Assembly (NCBI GenBank): GCA_032718475.1 | Contig: JAUCBJ010006900.1 | Span: forward strand, 62,001 to 126,000 | DNA length: 64,000 nt | Direction of reading: 5' to 3' | From: Nemertoderma westbladi | Taxonomy: Eukaryota > Xenacoelomorpha > Nemertodermatida > Nemertodermatidae | Shown: positions 54,397 to 64,000 of the stretch, piece by piece | How positions within the stretch are numbered: position 1 is the first letter of the stretch | Layout: each line of letters begins with the position of its first letter | The notes under the pieces: generated by a model | Seen by the model: the letters and a program-made list of their open reading frames with translations, nothing else | What the model was told of the DNA's origin: nothing | The model's database searches: none | Translations under genes and position numbers: made by a program

Positions 54397-54672
54397 CTCT
54401 GCGACAGTTGGACCTAACTGACACCCATTGGGTGTCATATGACACCCAATTATCACCCTATGGGTGTCATTGGCGCCAGACTGTCTGGGTGACACCTCCC
54501 AATTAGGCTAATTAGACCCTAATTGACAGGTGTCATCAATTAATTAGTACAATTAAACCCTAACAGGTGTCATATGACTCCTAATTAGGGTTTAATTGAT
54601 TATCCTAATTAATCAGACTGATTAGCGCCCTGACACACAATGGGTCATCAGTGTTGTCTAACTGTCGCAGAG
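54397..54672. repeat. CTCTGCGACAG MITE-like unit, copy B (central loop)
   Basis: Ends are CTCTGCGACAGTTGGAC and GTCTAACTGTCGCAGAG. Relative to copies A, C and D the G-to-T change at the fourth base is mirrored at the other end, so pairing is kept. Confidence 0.88.
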
Positions 54673-55576
54673 CCGGCTCAAGAGGGTGTCATAAGTGACA
54701 CCGCGGCTCTTTTATTCTATTAATACCTATTTATTTATATTTAATTTTAATTAATTAATTGTATTTTATTTTACTTTATTTATTCGTATTTAATTTTAAA
54801 TTAATTAATTGTATTACTTTTACTTTATACATTGATTTCTATTTTTAGATTAATTAGTTTTATATTACCAACGAGATCACTATGACATAATGTCTATAAT
54901 TAACTTTATAATGGCTATGGTATACGGCTCCCTACTGGCAACTATCAACTACGTTCATCGGCGGGGCCCCCTCCTCTATCCTCATTATTCATTAACTAGA
55001 TACAACAGGCAGTGAATCTACACGTATACCCCCAAGGCCAAATATAAATGAGCAGTCCCGTCTGTTAGCAGCCCCTTCGATGACTCACTAATAATCCCAT
55101 CGCGGCCTTGACTACACCAAATCCGTATATCGCTCAAGGCTAATGCTCTAGCGGCCCTCCTTTGTTCTCACTATAGCCGGCATCACTCGGGTCCTTTACT
55201 ATATCTAGGCCAGGATTGCCTCATTTAAGGAAGCCGCATCCCTATCGTTAATCTAATTATGGTATCGCTAACCATTTTCAGTATACTGTATAATTAAATA
55301 GGGCCCTCTTTTAATACATAAGTTTATATATATATACAGTTTATCTTCATTTTAATTTGTTTTTATTTACAACCCTAATTGTTCTACTATAATTTATGTT
55401 TTATAATAACAAGCTATATCCGGTTAATCCGTATTAATTTTCTTTGTACTGAGGTTATCGAGGGCGCTCTTTCCAATGGTCCTATTCTCAAAACGATCTA
55501 ACCTACTGTATAATTAATTACTTAAGACTGCGAGGTATGCGTAATTAACACATCTCATTTACCAGTTTTCCTTAAA

Positions 55577-55995
55577 AACTATGAAGTTATATTGCTTAAG
55601 AGTTCTAAGGGGCGAGCCATGAGGCAAGATGTTTGAGGCTTATTTAGATATATTATTACTTAATTTTGACCCCCCAATCTGCATCTACTACGGCATAGGC
55701 CATATCTTTTGCGGAGACATAGAGTAGTCTGAAGTTCCCCAGTCTGCCGCTAGAGGGCGTATTATTTAAAAATTAACATCTTCTCTAGCTTTGTTATTTA
55801 CAATCCGCAAAACTATGAAGTTATATTGCTTAAGGGTTCTAAGGGGCGAGCCATGAAGCAAGATGTTTGAGGCGTATTTAGATATATTATTACTTAATTT
55901 GACCCCCCAATCGGCATCTACTACGGCATAGGCTATATCTTTTGCAGAGTCACAGAGTAGTATGAAGTTCCCCAGTCTGCCGCTAGAGGGCGAAA
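55577..55995 (+). repeat. Two direct repeats, 234 bp apart, ending in CCGCTAGAGGGC
   Basis: AACTATGAAGTTATATTGC starts at 55577 and 55811. Both continue through GGGGCGAGCCATGA, CGGCATAGGC and CCCCAGTCTGCCGCTAGAGGG. The last block, and the GGCGAGCCA word, also occur in the repeats at 27.9-29.1 kb, so these belong to one dispersed family. Confidence 0.85.
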
Positions 55996-56092
55996 TGTCT
56001 CAAAGTGAAAACCATACGGTAGCCATGAATTGGTTACTAGGCAATAATACTGGATTTTGCAACGTTAGCCCTATTGTTGACCGAACGAAAAC

Positions 56093-56170
56093 TGCCCTGG
56101 TTCATGCAGGGATCGAACCCATGACATACGGGAGATGTGAATTCAATGCAACCACTACACCAAAGTGGAA
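56093..56170 (-). repeat. tRNA-derived SINE head (minus strand)
   Basis: On the minus strand TTTGGTGTAGTGGTTGCA resembles an A box, and GGGTTCGATCCC 35 bases later is an exact-type B box. Acceptor-stem pairing is poor, so this is a SINE or tRNA relic and not a tRNA gene. Confidence 0.6.
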
Positions 56171-56238
56171 CAGTAACCGTCGAATTTGTTCGTTGACGTT
56201 CGAATTTGCAAGACTCTCATTTAAGACCTGACACAGAC

Positions 56239-56980
56239 TATGCCTCACTGAGGCATAGACTATGCCTCACTGAGGCATAGACTATGTCTCATTGAGGCAC
56301 TGAGGCATAGACTATGCCTCACTGAGGCATAGCTATGCACTGGGCATAGACTATGCCTCACTGAGGCATAGACTATGCCTCACTGAGGCATAGACTATGC
56401 CTCACTGAGGCATAGACTATGCCTCACTGAGGCACTGAGGCATAGACTATGCCTCACTGAGGCATAGACTATGCCTCACTGAGGCACTGAGGCATAGACT
56501 ATGCCTCACTGAGGCATAGACTATGACTCACTGAGGCATAGACTATGCCTCACTGAGGCACTGAGGCATAGACTATGCCTCACTGAGGCATAGACTATGC
56601 CTCACTGAGGCATAGACTATGCCTCACTGAGGCATAGACTATGCCTCACTGAGGCACTGAGGCATAGACTATGCCTCACTGAGGCACTGAGGCATAGTCT
56701 ATGCCTCACTGAGGCATAGACTATGACTCACTGAGGCATAGACTATGACTCACTGAGGCATAGACTATGCCTCACTGAGGCATAGACTATGCCTCACTGG
56801 GCATGAGGCATAGACTATGCCTCACTGGGGCACTGAGGCATAGACTATGCCTCACTGAGGCATAGACTATGACTCACTGAGGCATAGACTATGCCTCATT
56901 GAGGCATAGACTATGCCTCACTGAGGCATAGACTATGCCTCACTGAGGCACTGAGGCATAGACTATGCCTCAGTGCCTCA
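56239..56980. repeat. 22 bp nearly palindromic minisatellite, right array
   Basis: Reverse-complement version (TGAGGCATAGACTATGCCTCAC) of the left array, about 740 bp or about 33 units. It is half as long again as the left array and contains small deletions (GGGCATGAGG at about 56802). Confidence 0.93.
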
Positions 56981-57846
56981 GTGAAAAAATGTGGACATCA
57001 TACAATTAATAATAAAGCAATATTTATTAGCTATACCCCCGAATTATTTTGCGCGATTAGAATATATATAGGACGTGCATATTTCAGTGTATTTCATAGT
57101 AATAAAATCGTTTCCATGTGTCCAGCCGGTGAATTAGAAGGATCATTATCTATTTTACAAACTTTATTATTAAATTAGTTTATTTACTATGGTATACATG
57201 AAAGTTTACTATATTATTTATTTTGTGTTGGTTTTTATTTTTCCGTGAGTAGGGTTTGAATCCGTGATCATCCGTGTTACCTACTTTTTATAATTGCATT
57301 AGCAGGACTCGAACCCTGGTTTAACTTATTTTGTGTTGGTTTTATAATGGTCGCGAGTAGGGCTTGAACCAGTGACCAGCTGTTTTTCCTATTTTGTGTC
57401 TACTTTTTATAATTCCCGCTAGCGGCATCGATAGTACAGTCAGATGGTGGAAGGGAAGGCAGATTTTACTTACGGTGTTAGTAAATATTCACGGAAAGAA
57501 GAAGTTTGGAAGTTCGTGAGGAAGTTGGTTGACGTGGACGACGAGAGAGTTTATTAACCGATAGAACGGAATGGTATCGGAAATTAGAAATAATGGAATA
57601 TTACGCGACGAATACGCGGAAAGTTTGTTGTCGACAATGAGCGTTAACGCGGCGAAATTACACTAGAAAAATAAGTTGATTATTTGTAAAAAGATAAAAA
57701 ATACTGTAAGTAGATAGGCGGATGTAAGCCTATTGATCGAATGCTTCGATCACGGTTTAGGCTATCGGTACCACCGCAGTCTGACAGTAATTAATAATGA
57801 GCTTACTGCAATACTGTTGTACCGGTAGACATTAAATGTAAATTGT
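56981..57846 (+). other. Foldback right arm, inner unique part
   Basis: Mirror of 52994-53865. Includes a 65-75 codon stretch (56981-57178 here; 53662-53889 on the minus strand of the left arm) conserved without change but with no recognised motif. It also has the mirrored B-box modules at about 57245-57410 and the frame-broken duplicate at about 57420-57660. Confidence 0.6.
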
Positions 57847-58080
57847 TTGCTAGCGGCATCGATAGTACCGTCAGATGGTGTAAGGCAGATTTTACTTACG
57901 GTGTTAGTAAATATTCACGGAAAGAAGAAGTTTGGAAGTTTGTTGGCGATGAGGAAGTTGGTTGACGTGGACGACGAGAGAGTTTATTTACCGATAGAAG
58001 GGAATGGTATCGGAAGAATATTACGCGACGGATACACGGAAAGTTTGTTGTCGACGATGAATGATAACGCGGCGAAATGA
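57847..58080 (+). CDS. Small unknown ORF in foldback right arm (mirror of 52760-52993)
   Basis: 77 codons, identical to the left-arm copy except for two residues (Gly to Asp, Ala to Thr near the C-terminus). No domain recognised. Confidence 0.25.
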   Translation: MLAASIVPSDGVRQILLTVLVNIHGKKKFGSLLAMRKLVDVDDERVYLPIEGNGIGRILRDGYTESLLSTMNDNAAK

Positions 58081-59022
58081 CAATAATACAACTCTACAAG
58101 TGGGTTGTTGATCGATGATAACAAATAAATATTCTTAAATAAATAATATTAAATTCGAAAACAAAATAATGGTAAATGATGTTAATCGTAACTTGCAATT
58201 GAAATAATGACCTAATATATTGGTGGGGACGTATTAAATAGCAATTCGGTTAGTAAGGGAGGCCCTTGTCTCTTAAATGAGCCAATCAGAACGCAGCAGT
58301 AGAAATGAAGCCCGCTGATTGGCTGTTCATGCATAAGCGGTTACCAGGGCAACTTCTCGTGTTGATTCTATATTAGAAAACTCTTGTAAGCATCTTGACA
58401 TCTGGTCTGGTGCAAAGGAAAGGGATTAGTAGAGAGGATTGCGTGTTTAGAGGCGCTTCATTGTTATGATAGGGGCTGCCTGGATATAGGAAAGGGACAA
58501 AGCGACGCCGGCTATAGTGGGAACAATGGAGGGCCGCTTGAGCATTAGCCTTGGGCGACATAGGGATTTGCTGTAGTCAAGGCCGCGGTGGGATTATTAG
58601 TGAGTCATCGATGGGGCTGCTAACAGACGGGACCGCTCATTTATATTTGCCTTGGGGGTATACGTATAGATTCACTGCCTGTTGTATCTAGTTAATGAAT
58701 AATGAGGACAGAGGAGGGGCCCCCCGCCGATGAACGCAGTTGATAGTTGCCAGTAGGGGGCCGTATACCATAGCCATTATAAAGTTAAAAATATATATTA
58801 TGTCATAGTGATCTCGTTGGTAATATAAAAACTAATTAATCTAAAAATAGAAATCAATGTATAAAGTAAAAGTAATATATACAATTAATTAATTTAAAAT
58901 AAAGTACAAATGAATAAATAAAGTAAAATAAAATACAAATAATTAATTAAAATTAAATATAAATAAATAGGTATTAATAAATAAAAGAGCCGCGGTGTCA
59001 CTTATGACACCCTCTTGGGCCT
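58081..59022. other. Foldback right arm, outer AT-rich part
   Basis: Mirror of 51789-52759 in reverse complement. No gene recognised. Confidence 0.6.
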
Positions 59023-59297
59023 CTCGGCGACAGTTGGACAACACTGATGACCCATTGTGTGTCAGGGCGCTAATCAGTCTGATTAATTAGGATAATCAAT
59101 TAAACCCTAATTAGGAGTCATATGACATCTGTTAGGGTTTAATTGTACTAATTAATTGATGACACCTGTCAATTAGCCTAATTGGGAGGTGTCACCCAGA
59201 CAGTCTGGCGCCAATGACACCCAATGACACCCATAGGGTGATAATTGGGTGTCATATGACACCCAATGGGTGTCAGTGAGGTCCAACTGTCGCCGAG
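59023..59297. repeat. CTCGGCGACAG MITE-like unit, copy C (right arm)
   Basis: Exact mirror of copy A as far as I can read; 19 bp from the element end at 59316. Confidence 0.88.
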
Positions 59298-59316
59298 CCG
59301 GCCAAGACCCTACTAC

Positions 59317-62300
59317 TTACAGAACTCTGTGCTATCTAACGGAGAGAAACTTAGATTCCTCATCGAGTGCTTGGAAGGATCTCCCAAGTTAATGGCGTTA
59401 AAGTTTATTGGACATCCAGATGGATTAAGACAAGTTTGGAATACCTTAAACATCAGGTATGGTAATAGGAATAACATAGCTAGGTATTTGTATGCAAAAT
59501 TGGTAGCGCCCCGAAAGTTCATTAGCAGCGGGATTATAGAGTTTTCCGATGAGATTCAGGAGATCTGTAGACAATTAGATTGGCTAGGTAAGTCTCATGA
59601 ATATCAGAGTTCTATGGTTATTGGAGCCGTAGCATCTACTTTCCCAAAGGGTGGAGTAGGTACACGCTGGGACAAGAAAGTGTTATATATGATGGAACAA
59701 CAACGAAGAGACCCTACCATGGCTGATCTCATGTCATTCTTAGATGGAGAGGTAAAATTACAGCTCCTAAAGCAGTCCAGAGAGAAGACACCAGAAAATA
59801 AGGTAAGTGAGAAACCCGTTTCTAGGAGAAAGGTAACACCAGTGTGTTATACAGACGATGGTGAAAGCCAGGCTTCTCAAGAGGAGGACAGCGGGGAAAG
59901 ACACTGAAAGAGCTTACTATGTCAACAAAGTGCCTAAAGACGTAAGTAAATTTAAGTCTCGAACCAATGACAGGAGAGAACAGGTAAGAAAAACTCCTCA
60001 TACGTCTCCTAAGAGAATTCATGGAAGAAAGTCCGAGTAAAGAACGAGTGTGCACAACGTTACCCAAGGTAAAGTAAGTAACATCAAACCAAAATGTGTG
60101 CTGTGCGACGGGCCCCACCGTTTAAGTGTGTGTGATGAATTCCTAAAGAAATCCCTCATAGATAGACGGGAAGTCATGTGGAATAAGCGGTTGTGTTATA
60201 ATTGCCTCAGACAAGGACACCAACAGCGAACCTGTTACTCCGACGCAAGGTGTGCTAAGTGCGGCGCGAAACATCATATCTTGTTGCGCACTGAATTCGA
60301 AAGAAACTGCCCGAGTCAGGTAAGTGAGTCCGAACTACATGTCCAATTCAGTGATGTGAACGACACTGACCAAAGTTCTGAGATGGAAGGATTCCATACG
60401 GATGAATTCTCCGACGAAAACGAATCCTGTTACCTAACAAATACTGCAGTGTATCGAGCACTTACGTATGAGAAGGAAACTGATAGTGAGCTCCCCATAA
60501 CTATTCCAGACCGACAACCATCTTGGAAAGCACCAACTTCCAACGTGGGAATCCGAGAATTTCCCGTAGTGCAGTTGAGAGTCCACGGGTCAGAAAAGAG
60601 CTATATAGTGAACGCCCTCCTTGACTCCGGCAGCACAGGAACATTCATCGACAAAGAACTAGCCGAAGACATCTTTGCTGGACAACCCAAGTTCCGAACT
60701 AAGTTGAACATTTCAGGAATTATGCAGGTTTGGAAATCTACAGTAACTACAGATTACTATATAGGCGCGTTGTCCATCCCCCAGGATGAACTAGGAGAAC
60801 ACAGCATAAGGTCAGTAAAAATGGTGGCGATAAAGAACTTCGCTACCAGCCAAGTGGAACCTTATAACTGGGATGAGGACGATTTCACCCAACAGCATGA
60901 GATACCTAGATTCAACACAGATTACCCTGGAGTGCAAATACTCATCGGCCAAAATGCGCATGAGGCACTTGAGACATTGGAGAAACGGCCTGCTCAACCG
61001 CAACCACTATAAACCTATGCGGGAAGAACTAGAGTAGGTTGGTACTTTACTGGCCCTTCCCGTAGAACTCTCATGGAAAGGCTACCCATAGAACGAGTCT
61101 ACCAGGTGAGTGAATGGGAAGATGAGATCAGTGAGGGAGACAACCCACCTGAGGGAACCCCATACTCCTCAGATAATGACGATATCCACCAACTATTCGA
61201 CAAGGAGAATACCATCAACCTCCTTACGGAAAATGAAACTTGGCAAAACCAAGTGAACCTATGTCACCTCATTCATCCAGCAGGACAAGTCGATTACAAC
61301 GACGAACTGAATGAAGTGATAGATCGCTACAACGCGAAGACTCGTGATGAACACGCCGTACGATTCTTTACTCAAGAGGCTGTAGAGCCCAATTCCTACG
61401 ATAAGGCCCTATCAGTAGAAGAAGAAAGAGCCAAGCAGATACAGGAAACAACTACACGTTTTCTTAAAGATCAAGGTAGATATGAGATTGGTCTGCCTTT
61501 CCGATGGCGAGAACCCAATTTTATAAACAACCGACCCTTGGCGGAGAAGAGAATTGCGCAACTACATCGACGCCTTACGGCAAATGCTTCAGCTAAGGAG
61601 ATGTACAAGACCCAGCTGAAGAAATTCATTGACAAGGGATATGCGGAGCGAGTACCGGAAGAAACACCCATAAATGAGAGAACGTACTATCTAACACATC
61701 ATTACGTTCCCAAACCCGGTAAACCCAACGAAGTCCGGGTAGTATTTGACGGCTCCGCTCTCTACATGGGCCAATCCCTTAACTCCGAGTTGTTGCCAGG
61801 ACCCAACTTACTCCAATCCTTGTTGGGAATACTCTTAAGATTACGACAATATTCAATCGCTTTCGCCTCCGATATAGAAGGCATGTTCTTACAAGTTAAG
61901 GCGCTGGATAGAGATCGAGACAGCCTACGATTTCTGTGGTGGCCTGAAGGAGACCTCAACCAGAAACCGGTGGAGTAGTGGATGACCATCCAGGCTTTTG
62001 GGATCATCTCGAGCCCTTCAAACGCCTGCTCAGTAGTGCGTACCACTGCTGATGACAACCGGGACGCCTTCTCCAAAGAGGTTATCGACAACATCAAATG
62101 GGATATATACATGGACGACAATTTAAAGTCCCTCCCATTGGTGGAAGAAGCCATTGATGTGGCCAAAGGAACGGTAGAGTGCTTGAAAAGAGGTGGATTT
62201 CGATTAACTAAATTCACCAGTAACTCCCGTGAATTTCTGGAATCGATCCCGGTAGAAGACCAAGGAGTTAAAGATCTAGACCTTATCAAGGACGATCTTC

Positions 62301-62440
62301 CGGAAACCAAGACGCTTGGTTTGAAATGGGACACAGAGATATCCTGTTCTTCCAGCTAAAACAGCGAGATAATCCAATTCGGACTAAACGGATTTGTCTA
62401 AGTATCCTGACCACTTATTTCGATCCATTGGGATTTATTT
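59317..62440 (+). pseudogene. A2 Gag-protease-RT, broken
   Basis: Resumes in the DUF1759-like region and is collinear with A1 4449-7322 and then 8591-8840, without the 1.27 kb insertion. A frame change at about 59890, then stops near 60040 (TAA), 61012 (TAA) and 61978 (TAG), lie in an otherwise well-kept frame. Visible motifs are CYNCLRQGHQQRTC (about 60197), LLDSGSTGTF (about 60620), FASDIEGMFLQV and YMDD (about 62108). A short deletion follows TGGGACACAGAG at about 62335. The frame losses are single-base events, so the copy decayed after insertion. Confidence 0.88.
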
Positions 62441-62457
62441 AAGATAAATTTATCTTA
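62440..62457. other. 18 bp perfect palindrome at a deletion scar in A2 Pol
   Basis: TAAGATAAATTTATCTTA replaces about 70 bp present in A1 (about 8839-8906). It looks like filler DNA at a repaired break. Confidence 0.75.
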
Positions 62458-62463
62458 AATTAG

Positions 62464-64000
62464 GGATATTTACTTAAGGGAGAACTTTTAAAGAAGTGGA
62501 TGAAATGGGAAGATTCTCTACCATCCATCGAGAACTTTATAATTTCCCGTTCATATTTTAGTCATGTTCTCCCCACGTATTCCTATCAACTCCATGTGTT
62601 TGGAGACGCCAGCGATATGGGAATAGGTATAGTAGCCTACCTGAGAGTTGAAACTCCGGATGGAATCAAGGTCGCCTTGGTTACCTCTAAGGCCTTGATA
62701 AACAACATGTTGAAAGTTCCTCGAGCGGAGTTAAAAGCGGCTCTATACGCTACAGCCATCGGCCGGAATGTAACAGAACAGATCGACTATCCACTGGAGA
62801 AAACTGTCTATTGGACCGATGCTTTACTCATGTTGGAGTATATAACCAATGAAGTCTGTCAGTTCAGCCTTTTCGTTACCAACAGAGTAGCCATTATACT
62901 TAGTCGCACGAAGATAGATCAATGGAGACATTGCCCCGGAACGATTAATCCAGCTGACATCGCCTCCAGAGGAGCAACTCCACAAGAGCTGATAGATACT
63001 CCAGACTGGTTAGGTGGACCCGACTTCCTAAGCAAGGAAGAGGATGAATGGCCTCCTTTTCTTACTACGGTGGAGATTAGACAAGCCAAGGGAGCGGAGA
63101 AAGTCAAACCTAAAACCCGGGCGAGTAAATCGAAGTTATTTAAACCCGCGATAGATCTGTCTGTACTACACACTTCCGGAGACGACGCTTTGGATCCGAA
63201 ACCCACAGCCACAAATAAGTCTGTTGTGGAAATCAGAGAGAGAGATTGGAAATCTGGAACACCAGACGTCTCGCAAGGACTCTCACCTCTCCTGCAGAGA
63301 GCGATACATCACTATAGTTCCTGGAATCGGCTCTGTAAGGCCGTTACATATTTAAAGCGATGTTTTCATCATCACTACTCCAGGATGAAGATAGTGGATA
63401 CCGCTCCACTGACATCTGCGCAGGTCCATGTTGTTAAAGATCTTCCCAAATACAAGATATCCGACAGATTTCTGAAGGAGAAGATCAGCTTCCAGGAGCA
63501 TGAAGAAACCAATAAGCAGATATTGAGACTCCTGCAATGCTATGAGGATTCCGATAAGTATTTCCTGTTGTTAAGAAATCCACAGATGCGCTTAAGGGAT
63601 CGTTTCTCTAGCACAATGATAGATGGGTTAATACGCGTTGGAGGAAGACTAACTAATGCTCCATTATCCTTTGACACTAAGTGTCCCATACTCATTAGAA
63701 ATCTTGAAATACAAATCAAGATGATTGTAGATGTTCACAATAAGCTTTATCATGCTGGTAGAGAACGAGTTCTTAGCGAAATTCGAACTCGCTATTATTT
63801 TCATAAACCCCGTAGAGCTCTGAACCAAGTTCTTAGGAACTGCATACCCTGTAGGAAAGCATTCAGTAGGCCTTTAACACAGCGAGAGGCAGAATTACCT
63901 AGGGAACGAGTAAGCTTCTATGAACCACCCTTCACAAATACCAGTGTGGATTTATTTGGCCCTATTGAAGTATATCGTGCTAGGACTATAGTCAAGAGAT
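62464..64000 (+). pseudogene. A2 RNase H and integrase N-terminal part, open to window end
   Basis: About 512 codons without a stop, collinear with A1 from about 8907. It includes MGIGIVAYL and YWTDALLMLEY of RNase H, the integrase zinc site (HNKLYHAG, CIPCRKA) and the first catalytic Asp (VDLFGP at about 63945). It runs off the window. Open here, but without a functional upstream frame it cannot be expressed as part of an intact polyprotein. Confidence 0.85.

Larger units (their letters stand above)
54370..56219 (+). other. Central loop of the foldback
   Basis: Asymmetric 1.85 kb between the arms. It is bounded by GTCTGTGTCAGGTCTTAAA (54351-54369) and its complement (56220-56238). It contains MITE copy B, AT-rich sequence similar to the arms (54690-55200), two 234 bp-spaced repeats near 55.6-56.0 kb and a minus-strand SINE head. 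No gene. Confidence 0.8.
51495..59316. mobile_element. Giant foldback element, 7,822 bp, with about 2.9-3.1 kb inverted arms
   Basis: The ends are perfect inverted repeats (GTAGTAGGGTCTTGGCCGG against its complement). Left arm 51495-54369 and right arm 56220-59316 are reverse complements, differing mainly in the lengths of their inner 22 bp arrays. The central loop, 54370-56219, is not symmetrical. ATACAGAA before and TTACAGAA after give an 8 bp target duplication with one mismatch, and A1 shows the uninterrupted site. This fits foldback-type DNA elements (TU of sea urchin, FB and Galileo of Drosophila). No transposase was recognised, so it is presumably non-autonomous. Confidence 0.9.
33350..64000 (+). 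mobile_element. BEL/Pao family A, copy 2 (A2), split by two insertions and cut by window
   Basis: Pieces 33350-34584, 48567-51494 and 59317-64000 are collinear with A1 (about 1-1485, 1485-4448 and 4449-10440). The leader starts TGTTAGAGGATTAGG, a plausible LTR start. Besides the two large insertions it carries many small lesions: a rearranged stretch at about 49570-49605, frame changes near 50960 and 59890, stops at about 60040, 61012 and 61978, and a deletion near 62440. It is therefore an older, inactive copy. Confidence 0.92.

Noticed and set aside
56093-56170. Functional tRNA gene on the minus strand
   Set aside because: Good B box, but no complete cloverleaf; it lies in a repeat-filled foldback loop.
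53866-56980. CRISPR-like array of 22 bp repeats
   Set aside because: Repeats are contiguous, lack spacers, are nearly palindromic and sit in the arms of a eukaryotic foldback element.

Overview
This window is transposable-element-dominated DNA from an animal nuclear genome, probably a marine or other invertebrate. The main evidence is two unrelated families of BEL/Pao LTR retrotransposons, a superfamily known only from metazoans. They lie with a Ty3/gypsy-like element, an RT with a Cys-rich N-terminus, tRNA-derived SINE heads, MITE-like hairpins and a very large foldback element. I found no host protein-coding gene, no rRNA and no convincing functional tRNA gene. Several ORFs are intact or nearly so, but they belong to mobile elements.

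Layout. 1-11.4 kb: BEL/Pao family A, copy 1 (A1). Its Gag-Pol is open except for one 1.27 kb insertion. 11.4-15.6 kb: AT-rich DNA with decayed internal sequence and a terminal LTR-like unit at 14401-15592, which has a second copy at 32004-33188. 15.6-17.9 kb: internally deleted relic of family B. 18.0-21.0 kb: a broken RT element whose palm domain is split by a coding minisatellite. 21.4-21.7 kb: hairpin MITE. 22.3-27.2 kb: minus-strand Ty3/gypsy-like element with very short terminal repeats. 27.9-29.5 kb: tandem repeats including three exact-length 315 bp units. 29.6-30.1 kb: two inverted repeats. 30.5 kb: SINE head. 31.36-31.92 kb: solitary copy of a module also found in the foldback. 33.35-64.0 kb: BEL/Pao family A, copy 2 (A2), split by two insertions.

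The first insertion (34585-48561, 13,977 bp) is BEL/Pao family B. Its two LTRs of about 553 bp differ by five transitions and one indel by eye, and CAAAC is duplicated at both ends, so the insertion is recent. The second (51495-59316, 7,822 bp) is a giant foldback element. It has multi-kilobase inverted arms, inner arrays of a nearly palindromic 22 bp repeat, and an 8 bp target duplication with one mismatch. Nesting order is A2 first; B and the foldback both came later, and their relative order is not determined.

The most unusual content is the 3' third of family B. Downstream of integrase, where BEL/Pao elements normally carry only a short untranslated region or an env-like ORF, it has a 42 bp tandem array and then two overlapping ORFs. 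One resembles the RNase D/EXD-type 3'-5' exonuclease fold but lacks a recognisable third catalytic Asp. The other ends in three consecutive CX2CX4HX4C zinc knuckles and continues after an in-frame stop into a basic C-terminal segment. The relic at 15.7-17.9 kb carries sequence homologous to the second ORF, so this accessory cassette is a family trait and not a one-off capture. All homology statements come from reading motifs by eye; no database search was possible.
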